DNA of 40,564 nt from an uncultured Burkholderiales bacterium (GCA_903941205.1 CAJAOB010000332.1:1-40564), one strand, 5' to 3'; shown: positions 1 through 9,296, counted from the stretch's first letter. Made by a program: numbers and translations. Notes: generated by a model not told the origin, from the sequence alone.

Positions 1-2017
1 GCTGGTAAATCACCTTGCGCTGATCGTTGGCCACATCGTCATATTCGAGCAGCTGCTTGCGAACGTCAAAGTTGCGCGCCTCGACCTTGCGCTGCGCCGA
101 TTCGATACTGCGCGTGACGATCCCCGCTTCGATCGCTTCGCCGTCCGGCATCTTGAGACGGTCCATGATGGCCTTGACGCGGTCACCCGCGAAAATGCGC
201 ATCAGGGGGTCGTCCAGGCTCAGGTAAAAGCGCGACGAGCCCGGATCGCCCTGACGGCCGGAGCGGCCGCGCAGCTGGTTGTCGATCCGGCGCGACTCGT
301 GCCGCTCGGTGGCAATGATGCGCAAGCCGCCCAGGCCCTTGACCTTTTCATGGTCGGCCTGCCACTGCGCGCGCAGCCGGATGATTTCAGCCTCTTTGGC
401 GCTGGCGTCCAGTGCCTCGTCGGCTTCTACCGCCTCGATCAACTTCTCGACATTGCCGCCGAGCACGATGTCAGTGCCGCGGCCGGCCATGTTGGTGGCG
501 ATGGTGATCATGCCGGGCCGGCCCGCCTGCGCCACGATGTCGGCTTCACGCGCATGCTGCTTGGCGTTGAGCACCTGGTGCGGCAGCTTTTCCTTTTCGA
601 GCAGCTGGTCAATGATTTCCGAGTTCTCGATCGAGGTGGTGCCCACCAGCACGGGCTGGCCGCGTTCGTGGCATTCACGAATGTCCTTGATGGCCGCCTC
701 GTACTTTTCGCGCGTGGTCTTGTAAACGCGATCGAGCTGGTCCTCGCGCTGACTGCGCCGGTTCGGCGGAATCACGGTGGTTTCAAGGCCGTAGATTTCC
801 TGGAACTCGTAGGCCTCGGTATCGGCCGTGCCGGTCATGCCGGCGAGCTTGCCGTAGAGCCTGAAATAGTTCTGGAAGGTGATCGAGGCCATGGTCTGGT
901 TTTCAGCCTGAATCGTCACGCCTTCCTTGGCTTCCACCGCCTGATGCAGGCCATCGCTCCAGCGCCGGCCCGACATCAGTCGGCCGGTGAATTCGTCGAC
1001 GATGACCACTTCGCCGTCTTGCACCACGTAGTGCTGGTCGCGCTGGTAGATGTGCTTGGCGCGCAGCGCCGCATACAGGTGGTGGACCAAGGTAATGTTG
1101 GCCGGGTCGTAAAGCGTCGCGCCTTCGGGAATCAAGCCCATGCCAAAAAGGATGCGCTCGGCGTTTTCGTGGCCCTGCTCGGTCAGAAAGACCTGCTGCG
1201 TCTTCTCGTCAATCGTGAAATCGCCCGCCTTGATGATGCCCTCGCCCGTGCGCGGGTCAGCCTCGCCTTCCTGGCGCGTCATCAGCGGCACGACCTTGTT
1301 CATGGCCAGGTACAGGGCGGTGTGATCTTCTGCCGGGCCGCTGAGGATCAAGGGCGTGCGCGCCTCGTCAATCTGGAGCGAGTCGACCTCGTCGACGATG
1401 GCGTAATTCAGGCCGCGCTGAACCCGGTCAGTGACTTCGTAGACCATGTTGTCACGCAGGTAGTCAAAGCCGTATTCGTTGTTGGTGCCGTAGGTGATGT
1501 CGGAGCGGTAAGCGGCCTGCTTTTCCTCACGCGCCATTTGTGGCAGGTTGATGCCGACCGAAAGACCCAGGAAGTTGTAGAGCTTGCCCATCCAGCGCGC
1601 GTCGCGGCTGGCCAGGTAGTCGTTGACCGTGACCACATGAACGCCCTTGCCGGCCAGTGCGTTGAGGTAGACCGGCAACGTAGCGGTCAGGGTCTTGCCC
1701 TCGCCGGTGCCCATCTCTGCAATCTTGCCGTTGTGAAGCGCCATGCCGCCGAGCAGCTGCACGTCGAAATGGCGCATCTTCATGGCCCGCTTGCTGCCTT
1801 CGCGAACCACCGCAAAGGCTTCCACCAGCAGCGCATCCAGCGTTTCGCCCGCGCTCACCCGGTCCTTGAATTCCTGGGTTTTCTGGCGCAGCTGATCGTC
1901 GCTTAGCTGCTCCAGCGGCCGTTCCAGCGCATTGATGCGCTCAATCGATTTGCGGTAGGTTTTCAACAACCGGTCATTGCGGCTACCGAACAGTTTGGTC
2001 AGGGGATTGAAAGCCAT
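1..2017 (-). CDS. secA: Preprotein translocase ATPase subunit SecA (partial, C-terminal end beyond window start)
   Basis: Minus-strand translation begins [32 protein letters not shown] at 2017 and stays open to position 1. No stop in window, so absent from the ORF track. Confidence 0.96.
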   Translation of the reverse strand, partial: MAFNPLTKLFGSRNDRLLKTYRKSIERINALERPLEQLSDDQLRQKTQEFKDRVSAGETLDALLVEAFAVVREGSKRAMKMRHFDVQLLGGMALHNGKIAEMGTGEGKTLTATLPVYLNALAGKGVHVVTVNDYLASRDARWMGKLYNFLGLSVGINLPQMAREEKQAAYRSDITYGTNNEYGFDYLRDNMVYEVTDRVQRGLNYAIVDEVDSLQIDEARTPLILSGPAEDHTALYLAMNKVVPLMTRQEGEADPRTGEGIIKAGDFTIDEKTQQVFLTEQGHENAERILFGMGLIPEGATLYDPANITLVHHLYAALRAKHIYQRDQHYVVQDGEVVIVDEFTGRLMSGRRWSDGLHQAVEAKEGVTIQAENQTMASITFQNYFRLYGKLAGMTGTADTEAYEFQEIYGLETTVIPPNRRSQREDQLDRVYKTTREKYEAAIKDIRECHERGQPVLVGTTSIENSEIIDQLLEKEKLPHQVLNAKQHAREADIVAQAGRPGMITIATNMAGRGTDIVLGGNVEKLIEAVEADEALDASAKEAEIIRLRAQWQADHEKVKGLGGLRIIATERHESRRIDNQLRGRSGRQGDPGSSRFYLSLDDPLMRIFAGDRVKAIMDRLKMPDGEAIEAGIVTRSIESAQRKVEARNFDVRKQLLEYDDVANDQRKVIYQ

Positions 2018-2247
2018 AGATGCGGGGCCCTTGCGCGGCAATCAGCGCTGCCAGAAGGGACTAAACCTTTATTGAGTGCCGTTGGAGACCTCGCCAGCGA
2101 ACCTGGCGCAGGCGAAAACACCCGATTTTACCTCTGCGACTTGCGACGCAGGCGACAGCCGGGACAGCGCCGCCAATCCGGGATAATCATGCTAGCCCGC
2201 CCACCCTGAATCGCCCCCGACCCTAGCGAGCCGCGCACCACATTCTG

Positions 2248-2571
2248 ATGAACCTACCGCAAGGCCCGCGCCAGGCCGTGAGCTTTAGCCAAGCGCTTGA
2301 CAATTCACCGCCACTAGCCCGGTTGGCCGACCAGATGCGCGAATCTGGCGAGTTGCTCAAGAGCATCGAAGCGCTGCTACCGCTCGCGATACGCCCGGCC
2401 GTCAACGCCGGTCCGATTGACGGCGAGGTCTGGTGCCTGCTTGTGGAAGGCAATGCTGCGGCCGCCAAGACGCGCCAGCTGCTGCCCACGCTCCAGGCTG
2501 CGCTACAGGCCAAAGGCCACAAAATCAGCACCATTCGCCTGAAAGTGCTCCTTGCAGGCCCCAAGCGCTAG
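2248..2571 (+). CDS. DUF721 / DciA-like protein, short (107 aa)
   Basis: Intact ORF divergent from secA; pattern ...SIEALLPLAIRPAVNAGPIDGEVWCLLVEGNAAAAKTRQLLPTLQAALQAKGHKISTIRLKV resembles the DUF721 core. Confidence 0.7.
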   Translation: MNLPQGPRQAVSFSQALDNSPPLARLADQMRESGELLKSIEALLPLAIRPAVNAGPIDGEVWCLLVEGNAAAAKTRQLLPTLQAALQAKGHKISTIRLKVLLAGPKR

Positions 2572-2826
2572 ACCGGCCACGGCGCTTGCGCGGGCACCCA
2601 CCCGGGCTGCTCGGCGTCATCCCCGAGCGCCCCTAAATTCCAACGTGGCATTATTTGCTTTGTCTTCCGAACAGACTGTAAATCGTGTTTCAGGATGTCT
2701 TGCGCAAAAAGTGCGCCGCAAGTGCGCCGTTTTCCTGCAGGGCCGCTGCGTTGGGGCACCGCGCACAGGTGCTGAAATACCCGCGCTGCCGCAATATTGT
2801 TCTTCACGCTCACAACTTCGAACACC

Positions 2827-3852
2827 ATGAAAAAAGTCACCTGGGGGGTGCTCAGCACCGCCAAAATCGGCAGAGAAAAGGTAATTCCCGCGCTGCAAAA
2901 AAGCGCGTTTTGCGATGTCCGGGCGATTGCCTCGCGCTCGCTGCCTCGCGCCCGGGAGCTCGCCGACAAGCTGGGAATAGCCCAGGCCTACGGCTCTTAC
3001 GAAGAGCTGCTGGCGGACCCGGCCATTGAGGCCGTCTACAACCCCTTGCCCAATGACCAGCATGTGGCGCTGACGCTGGCGGCGGCGCGCGCAGGCAAGC
3101 ATGTGCTGTGCGAAAAGCCCTTTGCGCTGACCGCCCGGCAGGCCGGCGAGCTGCGCGAGGTCGCCGGCAAGGTCCACATCATGGAAGCTTTCATGGTGCG
3201 TTTTCATCCGCAATGGCTGCGCGCCCGGGAGATCGTGCGCAGCCCGGAGATGGGCGAGCTGCGGGTGATTCAGGCCTTTTTTTCCTACTTCAACCGCCAG
3301 CCGGACAACATCCGCAATGCGCTGTCCACCGGCGGCGGCGCCCTGTATGACCTGGGCTGCTACGCCGTGGTGGCCGGGCGCTTTTTGTTTGAGTCCGAGC
3401 CGCTGCGCGTGATGTCCCTGATCGATCGGGACCCCGACTTCCAGACCGACCGCACGGTCAGCGCCATCGTTGATTTTGGCGGCGGGCGCCGTCTGGAGTT
3501 CACGGTGTCGACCCAACTCGCGCCTTTTCAGCGCCTCCAGGTCTTTGGCACGCTGCAACGGGTGGAGTTGCTGGTCCCGTTCAACGCGCCGCTGGGCGGC
3601 AGCACGCCCTTGTTTGTCGACAGTGGCCGCAGTCCGGGCGGCGCCAGCGCCGCGACGGAGATCATGGCGCCTTGTGACATGTACACCCTGCAAGGCGATG
3701 CTTTTTCCCAGGCCATTCGCGGCGAGATCGACCTGCCTTACGGGGTCGAAGATGCGATTTGCAATATGCGCGTGCTGGACGCGCTTTTTGCCTCCGGCGC
3801 CAGCGGGCAGTGGGAGCCGGTGGCTGCAGGCCATTCGGGCGAGGGTCAATGA
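2827..3852 (+). CDS. Gfo/Idh/MocA family oxidoreductase
   Basis: MKKVTWGVLSTAKIGREKVIPALQ... Rossmann N-terminus, with EAVYNPLPNDQHVALTLAAARAGKHVLCEKPFAL family motif. Start chosen at internal ATG 2827. Confidence 0.92.
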   Translation: MKKVTWGVLSTAKIGREKVIPALQKSAFCDVRAIASRSLPRARELADKLGIAQAYGSYEELLADPAIEAVYNPLPNDQHVALTLAAARAGKHVLCEKPFALTARQAGELREVAGKVHIMEAFMVRFHPQWLRAREIVRSPEMGELRVIQAFFSYFNRQPDNIRNALSTGGGALYDLGCYAVVAGRFLFESEPLRVMSLIDRDPDFQTDRTVSAIVDFGGGRRLEFTVSTQLAPFQRLQVFGTLQRVELLVPFNAPLGGSTPLFVDSGRSPGGASAATEIMAPCDMYTLQGDAFSQAIRGEIDLPYGVEDAICNMRVLDALFASGASGQWEPVAAGHSGEGQ

Positions 3853-3853
3853 G

Positions 3854-4903
3854 ATGGACTATGTCGCCGCAGCCCAACGCTACGACAAGCCCGCGCAGTA
3901 CCGCGCCTGCGGCCAGAGCGGCCTGAAACTGCCCGCCATCACGCTGGGCTTGTGGCACAACTTTGGCGACGCCACGCCCATGGCAACTCAGCGCGCCATG
4001 CTGCGAACGGCGTTTGATTTGGGCATCAATCATTTTGACCTGGCCAACAACTACGGCCCGCCGGCCGGCAGCGCCGAAAGCAACTTTGGTGAGCACTTGC
4101 GGCGTGACTTCAAGCCCTACCGAGACGAGCTGATCATCTCCACCAAGGCTGGCTACGCCATGTGGCCCGGCCCCCATGGTCAGGGCGGCGGCTCGCGCAA
4201 ATACGTGCTCGCCAGCCTGGACCAGAGCCTGCGGCGCATGGGCCTGGACTATGTGGACATTTTTTATTCGCACCGCTTTGACCCGGACACGCCCCTGCAA
4301 GAAACCATGGGCGCGCTGGCCAGCGCAGTGCAGCAAGGCAAGGCGCTTTATGTCGGCCTGTCGAGCTATTCAGCCAGCAAGACGCGCGAGGCGGTCGCAC
4401 TGTTGCGGCAGATGAACGTGCCCTGCCTGATCCACCAGCCTTCCTACAACATGATGAACCGGTGGATTGAGGACGAGCTGCTAGACACACTGCAAGAACA
4501 CGGCATGGGCTGCATCGCATTCAGCGCATTGGCCCAGGGCCTGCTCAGCGACAAGTACCTCCACGGCGTTCCTGCCGATGCGCGCATCAACCGGCCGGGC
4601 GGTGCCTCATTCAAGCCCGAGCACCTGAGTCCGCACAACCTGGTCCATGTGCGCGCGCTCAACGAGATCGCGTTGGGGCGCGGCCAGAGCCTGGCGCAAA
4701 TGGCCACCGCCTGGGTATTGCGCGATGCGCGCGTCAGCTCGGCGCTGATTGGTGCGAGCCGACCCGAGCAGATCGTCGAGCTGGCAGGCGCGCTCGGCCA
4801 GCCGGGCTTTTCTGCCGAGGAACTTGCCGCGATTGACCAGCACGCGGTCGACGGCGGCCTGAACCTTTGGCAGCGCTCTTCCACCGATCAACCGCCAACC
4901 TGA
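3854..4903 (+). CDS. Aldo/keto reductase (L-glyceraldehyde-3-phosphate reductase / YghZ-like)
   Basis: MDYVAAAQRYDKPAQYRACGQSGLKLPAITLGLWHNFGD...FDLANNYGPPAGSAESNFG...GLDYVDIFYSHRFDPDTPLQETMGAL...; start overlaps the previous stop region. Confidence 0.93.
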   Translation: MDYVAAAQRYDKPAQYRACGQSGLKLPAITLGLWHNFGDATPMATQRAMLRTAFDLGINHFDLANNYGPPAGSAESNFGEHLRRDFKPYRDELIISTKAGYAMWPGPHGQGGGSRKYVLASLDQSLRRMGLDYVDIFYSHRFDPDTPLQETMGALASAVQQGKALYVGLSSYSASKTREAVALLRQMNVPCLIHQPSYNMMNRWIEDELLDTLQEHGMGCIAFSALAQGLLSDKYLHGVPADARINRPGGASFKPEHLSPHNLVHVRALNEIALGRGQSLAQMATAWVLRDARVSSALIGASRPEQIVELAGALGQPGFSAEELAAIDQHAVDGGLNLWQRSSTDQPPT

Positions 4904-4916
4904 ACCGAGAGCCCGC

Positions 4917-5420
4917 ATGATCAATCTCAAGCGCGACATCGAGCGGCTCGCCTGGCAGGAAAGCCGGCTGGTCTTCCCGGCTTTCAACCAGTCACACGCC
5001 TGGGAACTGGGCAGCCTGATCCGGCGCGACTGCGAAGCGGCCGGTGCCGCCATGAGCATCGAAATCCGGCTGGTCAAGGCGACGGTGTTTTTCTACGCCA
5101 TGCCAGGCACCAAACCAAATAACGCCGACTGGATCCGCCGCAAGCGCAACACGGTGGAGCTTTTGCACCGCAGCTCCTACGCGGTAGGCCGCTCGCTGGA
5201 GCTCGAAGGCAGCAGCTTGCAGGCCAAGATGGGCCGGCCGCTGCGGGACTTCGCCGTTCAGGGCGGCGGTTTTCCGATTTTCTGCGAGGGCGTGGGCTGC
5301 ATAGGCGCGGCCACCGTCTCCGGGGTACCCGAGCGCGAGGATCACGCCATCGTGGTGCGCGCGCTGGCGGCGCTGCGCGGCGTGCCGCTGCACGAAGTCG
5401 AACTGGACCCGGCCGGCTAA
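4917..5420 (+). CDS. UPF0303 / heme-degrading-domain (HbpS-like) family protein
   Basis: 167 aa, ...FFYAMPGTKPNNADWIRRKRNTVELLHRSSYAVG...FAVQGGGFPIFCEGVGCIGAATVSGVPEREDHAIVVRAL, typical of the UPF0303 family. Confidence 0.85.
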   Translation: MINLKRDIERLAWQESRLVFPAFNQSHAWELGSLIRRDCEAAGAAMSIEIRLVKATVFFYAMPGTKPNNADWIRRKRNTVELLHRSSYAVGRSLELEGSSLQAKMGRPLRDFAVQGGGFPIFCEGVGCIGAATVSGVPEREDHAIVVRALAALRGVPLHEVELDPAG

Positions 5421-5755
5421 AGCGTGGTGCAGTCGATCTCCATGAAGTCAGCGAGCTCGGGAATCCAGCGCGACTGCACGAAACGGGTGTGGTCCGGGTG
5501 CAGGTTGTAGCTTTCGTAGCTCTGGGCTGAATCGAACGTCATCGAGACGCCATAGATACGCCATCGACACGTCAAAGTGGAAGTCGTTTTTCGGAATGAG
5601 CCGGCGCAGAGGCTCGATAGCGCCGAACCAAGGGCATGACAGCCAGGCGCTGAATGCTTTGCAAAAAGTCTTTTTCCTCGGCCGTGTCGGCGGCATGCTT
5701 GCGAAGAAAAATCACGGCGTGGCAGACTATGGCAAGGCTTTCAGGCAGGCGGTCA
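5417..5755 (-). pseudogene. Dabb (stress-responsive alpha/beta-barrel) domain protein, frameshifted
   Basis: Three consecutive frames carry family-like sequence: CHAVIFLRKHAADTAEEKDFLQSIQRLAVMPLVRR / RRLIPKNDFHFDVSM / YGVSMTFDSAQSYESYNLHPDHTRFVQSRWIPELADFMEIDCTTL*. No single intact ORF. Confidence 0.72.
5535..5578 (-). repeat. 11-bp imperfect tandem repeat (about 4 units) inside the Dabb pseudogene
   Basis: Minus strand reads ACTTTGACGTG TCGATGGCGTA TCTATGGCGTC TCGATGACGTT. Confidence 0.75.
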
Positions 5756-6583
5756 TTCGGGCGGGCGTGAATAGCGCACGAAGGCAAACTGCCGGCTGTC
5801 GGGCGCCCAGCAAGGCACGTTGAGGCTGCCCTGCCCGCCAAACAGCGCCAGCAGCACGCGCGGCTCGCCACCAGCCGCCGGCAGCAGCCTCAGTTGCACC
5901 TCGTGATGGCGCGGATGCCCCTGAACGCCGTTTTCGTAGGCCAGGTACAGCACATGCTGCCCGTCGGGCGAAGGATGGGGGAACCAGTTGACGCGCTCGT
6001 CGTCGGTCATTTGCTGCAAGTCCTGACCGCTGCTGCGCACCCGCCAGAGCTGCACCGAGCCGTCCTTTTCGCCATTGAACCAGAGCCACTGACCGTCGGG
6101 CGTGTAGTCGGGGCCGTCGGCATGGTCAAAGCCGTCGGTGACTTGCGTTTCTGGCCCACCTTCGGGGGCACAGGTGTAAATCTGGAACGCATTGGTACGT
6201 TTGGCGACATAGGCCAGCCGCGCGCCGTCCGGCGACCAGCCATGCCAGTAAGACGGCGTCAGGCCCTGCACCAAGCGTGGCGTGCCGCCGCCCAAAGGCA
6301 GCGTGTAGATGCGGCTCTGGCCCCTGACCGGCGAGTCACTGACGACCAGCAGCCGGCCGTCCGGCGAGATGCCATGGTCGTTGTTCACCGCCTTGAGCTC
6401 GCCCGTGTCAATCGCCACCATGCGGGGCTCGCGCAGGTCCACGCGGTAAAGCCGGCCCTCGCCGTTGATGATCAGCGACTGCCCGTCGGCGGTCCAGTTC
6501 GGGGCCTCGATCAGGGTCTCGGTGCGCAGCACCGTGCGGACCTCGCCCGAGGCCAGGTCGTAGAGCGCCAGTTCACTGCTCAT
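5753..6583 (-). CDS. PD40/TolB-like beta-propeller protein
   Basis: MSSELALYDLASGEVRTVLRTETLIEAPNWTADGQSLIINGEGRLYRVDL... with repeated SPDG/TPDGQ blades. Start placed at internal ATG 6583. Confidence 0.82.
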   Translation of the reverse strand: MSSELALYDLASGEVRTVLRTETLIEAPNWTADGQSLIINGEGRLYRVDLREPRMVAIDTGELKAVNNDHGISPDGRLLVVSDSPVRGQSRIYTLPLGGGTPRLVQGLTPSYWHGWSPDGARLAYVAKRTNAFQIYTCAPEGGPETQVTDGFDHADGPDYTPDGQWLWFNGEKDGSVQLWRVRSSGQDLQQMTDDERVNWFPHPSPDGQHVLYLAYENGVQGHPRHHEVQLRLLPAAGGEPRVLLALFGGQGSLNVPCWAPDSRQFAFVRYSRPPE

Positions 6584-6723
6584 ACGCCCACCGCCGCAAG
6601 TCTGGGCATGCGCCGGTGAGCCCGGAACTTGGCCCATTCGTCGATGGACGCCAGGCTGTTGCACGGCGCCTGATCGCTGGCGAGGCGGGCCAGAAAAATC
6701 GCGGGCCTCTGAATTTCTTTCAT
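6580..6723 (-). pseudogene. 5' remnant of a sugar phosphate isomerase/epimerase (xylose isomerase-like TIM barrel) gene
   Basis: 47-codon ORF MKEIQRPAIFLARLASDQAPCNSLASIDEWAKFRAHRRMPRLAAVGV*; the first ~32 residues resemble the family N-terminus (MKxIQGPAIFLAQF...FNSLxxIxxWA), then homology ends. Confidence 0.6.
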
Positions 6724-6756
6724 GCTTGATTCCTTGTTGAAGCAAAGTGCCGTGGT

Positions 6757-7905
6757 TCAGGCGAAGACCGACTCATCGCTGCCGGCCGGCACCGGCTCGG
6801 GCCGCAGGCAGGTGGTTCCCATGCGCACGAACTGGCTGGACCGTGACGAGGTCTCCAACGCCTCGAGCACCTCCAGCACATGCAGCGCCAACTCGCCGCT
6901 GGCCCGGTGCGGGCGGTTGCTCCGGATCGCCATGGCCATGTCGACCAGACCGATCATCCGGTAATCGGCCTGCATGCTGCCGTTGCGCGCTTTGCGGTTG
7001 GGCACGCCAAAAGGCAGATCCGCAATGGACAAGTCCTGCCAGTCGCCGTTGGGCTTGCACAAACGTGGCGTGTTGCCAAAAAAGTTCGGGTCCGCACCCA
7101 GCAAGGTTCCTTCGGTGCCGTAGATCTCGATCGGCGACGTTCGGTTGTGCTTCCACACGTCCCACGAGGCCGAGAAGCTGACGTTGGCGCCGCTGACGAA
7201 ATCCAGCACCGCGTTGACGGTGGTCGGCACGCCTACCTCAATGATGCGGCCGCTCAGGGGCTCGCTGGTCACGGTGCGCGTGGCGTTGCCGACGCTGGCA
7301 AGGCCGGCCACGCGCTGCACCGGACCGAGCAAATTGACCAGCTGCGTGATGTAGTAAGGGCCGATGTCGAGCACCGGGCCGCCACCTGTCTTGTAGAAAA
7401 ACTCGGGGTTGGGATGCCAGTTTTCCATGCCGTGGGACATCACCACAGCGCTGCCGCCCAGCGGCCGGCCAATGGCACCGGCGTCGAGGGCGCGGCGACA
7501 AGCCTGGTGCGAAGCGCCAAGAAAGGTGTCGGGCGCGCAGCCCACGCGCAGACCTTTGGCGCTGGCCAGTTGCATCAGGGCCAGCGCGTCCTTGAAGTTG
7601 GCAGCCAACGGCTTTTCAGAGTAAACGTGCTTGCCCGCGTTGATGATTTGCCGGGAGACTTCGGCATGCGCCATGGGCACCGTCAGGTTGATGATGATGC
7701 GGATGTCCGGGTCGGCCAGCAGCGCCTCGATGCTCATGGCTTGCACGCCATAGCGCGCAGCCTTGGCCTGCGCCGCCTCCAGCCGCAAGGCCGCGCAGGC
7801 CTTGACCTCGATGAGGCCAGAGCGTGCAGCGCCCTTGAGGTAAGCATCGCTGATGTTGCCGCAGCCGATGATGCCGATGAGGGTCTTTGGGTTGCTCGTG
7901 CTCAT
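6757..7905 (-). CDS. Gfo/Idh/MocA family oxidoreductase
   Basis: MSTSNPKTLIGIIGCGNISDAYLKGAARSG..., INLTVPMAHAEVSRQIINAGKHVYSEKPLA; 382 aa intact. Confidence 0.94.
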   Translation of the reverse strand: MSTSNPKTLIGIIGCGNISDAYLKGAARSGLIEVKACAALRLEAAQAKAARYGVQAMSIEALLADPDIRIIINLTVPMAHAEVSRQIINAGKHVYSEKPLAANFKDALALMQLASAKGLRVGCAPDTFLGASHQACRRALDAGAIGRPLGGSAVVMSHGMENWHPNPEFFYKTGGGPVLDIGPYYITQLVNLLGPVQRVAGLASVGNATRTVTSEPLSGRIIEVGVPTTVNAVLDFVSGANVSFSASWDVWKHNRTSPIEIYGTEGTLLGADPNFFGNTPRLCKPNGDWQDLSIADLPFGVPNRKARNGSMQADYRMIGLVDMAMAIRSNRPHRASGELALHVLEVLEALETSSRSSQFVRMGTTCLRPEPVPAGSDESVFA

Positions 7906-8076
7906 GTCATGCCTTATTTTTTGGTTTCAGCGCCGGCTTATGACCATGTACCGATGTTAATGAATAGACCCCGGCGCGGCTGCTTCAGATCTTTGGCCTG
8001 ACCGGCTTTGACTCGCCTCGAAGCTTTTGCGGCAGGCCGCACAGTCTGCAGCATTAGAAAACAAGGTGAAAAGTGC

Positions 8077-8283
8077 CTAGATCACGCGGAAATTGGTCAG
8101 CGACTGCACGAGGTTAGGAGCATTCACGAGTTCATAAAGGGCTAGTTCATGTTTCAGGCCGGGCCAGCCCGGGTGATCCGCACGGTAATACTGAATCGGA
8201 GGCGCATGCTGAACGGGGTCAGTGGCAGCTTTGACCACAACGTCGACGCTCACGCCGCCTTCGTTCAGTCTCCCCGTTAGCAT
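8077..8283 (-). CDS. Hypothetical small ORF (68 aa)
   Basis: Open reading frame only; no recognised family. Confidence 0.2.
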   Translation of the reverse strand: MLTGRLNEGGVSVDVVVKAATDPVQHAPPIQYYRADHPGWPGLKHELALYELVNAPNLVQSLTNFRVI

Positions 8284-8708
8284 GAACCCGAGGTGACCCG
8301 AATTTCACTGAAAGACTGTTAGGCCGTGCGGCGACGCGACCCCTCCAGGAAGTCAAAGCTGGGCCAGACAGCGTAACGGCTGGGCTACCGCCCGACATCG
8401 TTCACACTTGGCTCCAGCTTGGCCGAAACAGGCAGCTCTCATGCTTTCCTGACTTGCCGAATTCAGGGCCCTTGCTCCCGATTCCCAACTCATCCAAAGC
8501 CCGCGCCAGTTGACGCTGGTATTGGACCAATCCGAAGATCTGCCTCTCAGGAGCGCATCAGTGGCGGCATTAGCGCTGACGCGCAATGAGCATACAAGCC
8601 CACAGACAGCCGTCTTTGCAGGGACAACGCTGAAAAGACTTGCTTGGCTGACATCTTGATGGTGATCGAACAGGCAGGTCTTCATTAAACCAGACAAGGA
8701 GTTCAGCG

Positions 8709-8942
8709 ATGCTAATAAAACACACCATGGCCCGTACCGCGGGCGTAGCTGTGCTTGCGATGGGTGTAATCGGCTTGGCCGCATGCAGCGGGATGTCTCA
8801 GCAAGAAAAAAACACCGCTATTGGAGCCGGCGTAGGCGCTATTGGTGGCTCCATCGTGACCGGCGGCAGCACGGCGGGCACTGTTGGTGGCGCTGCGGTA
8901 GGCGGCGTGATCGGCCACGAACTGAACAAGCCCAGCAAGTGA
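8709..8942 (+). CDS. Glycine-zipper lipoprotein, OsmB-like
   Basis: Signal peptide with lipobox LAAC followed by GAGVGAIGGSIVTGGSTAGTVGGAAVGGVIGHEL; AAGGAG-type ribosome-binding site (caaggagttcagcgATG). Confidence 0.85.
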   Translation: MLIKHTMARTAGVAVLAMGVIGLAACSGMSQQEKNTAIGAGVGAIGGSIVTGGSTAGTVGGAAVGGVIGHELNKPSK

Positions 8943-8951
8943 GCGATCATC

Positions 8952-9098
8952 ATGCTTGAAACAATTGCAATCGTTCTGCTAGTGCTGTGGCTGGTAGGCC
9001 TTGTATCGTCGTACACCATGGGGGGGCTGATCCACATCTTGCTGGTCATTGCTGTGGTGATGATCTTGGTGCGCGTGATCAGCGGCAGGCGAATTTAG
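8952..9098 (+). CDS. lmo0937 family small membrane protein (48 aa)
   Basis: MLETIAIVLLVLWLVGLVSSYTMGGLIHILLVIAVVMILVRVISGRRI*; typical length and sequence. Absent from the ORF track because it is short. Confidence 0.85.
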   Translation: MLETIAIVLLVLWLVGLVSSYTMGGLIHILLVIAVVMILVRVISGRRI

Positions 9099-9260
9099 CA
9101 AGCTGCTAGCCCCAGGTTTTTAGCCACAGCGGACTCATGGTTGTCGGCCCCTTCAGCCTACGGGTAACTTGTCAGGATGTCGCCACGCGTGGCGGCGCAG
9201 CATTGGTGATTTCAAGCCCGCTCTTGCGGAAAATTTCTTAGCACAGACGGTTCTTCAATG

Positions 9261-9296
9261 AAAAAGGCCTTCAAGAATCACTTCTTGGAGGCCTTT
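9261..9296 (-). terminator. Rho-independent terminator downstream of tRNA-Thr (minus strand)
   Basis: Minus strand AAAGGCCTCCAAGAA-GTGA-TTCTTGAAGGCCTTTTT: 15-bp stem with one G-U, followed by a U tract. Confidence 0.85.

Noticed and set aside
299-1906. 535-aa plus-strand ORF
   Set aside because: Lies entirely antisense to secA; the long open frame is a high-GC codon-bias artefact and its His/Asp/Val-rich translation matches no family.
8353-8784. 143-aa minus-strand ORF
   Set aside because: Overlaps the lipoprotein gene start and its SD; no recognisable family, composition not protein-like.
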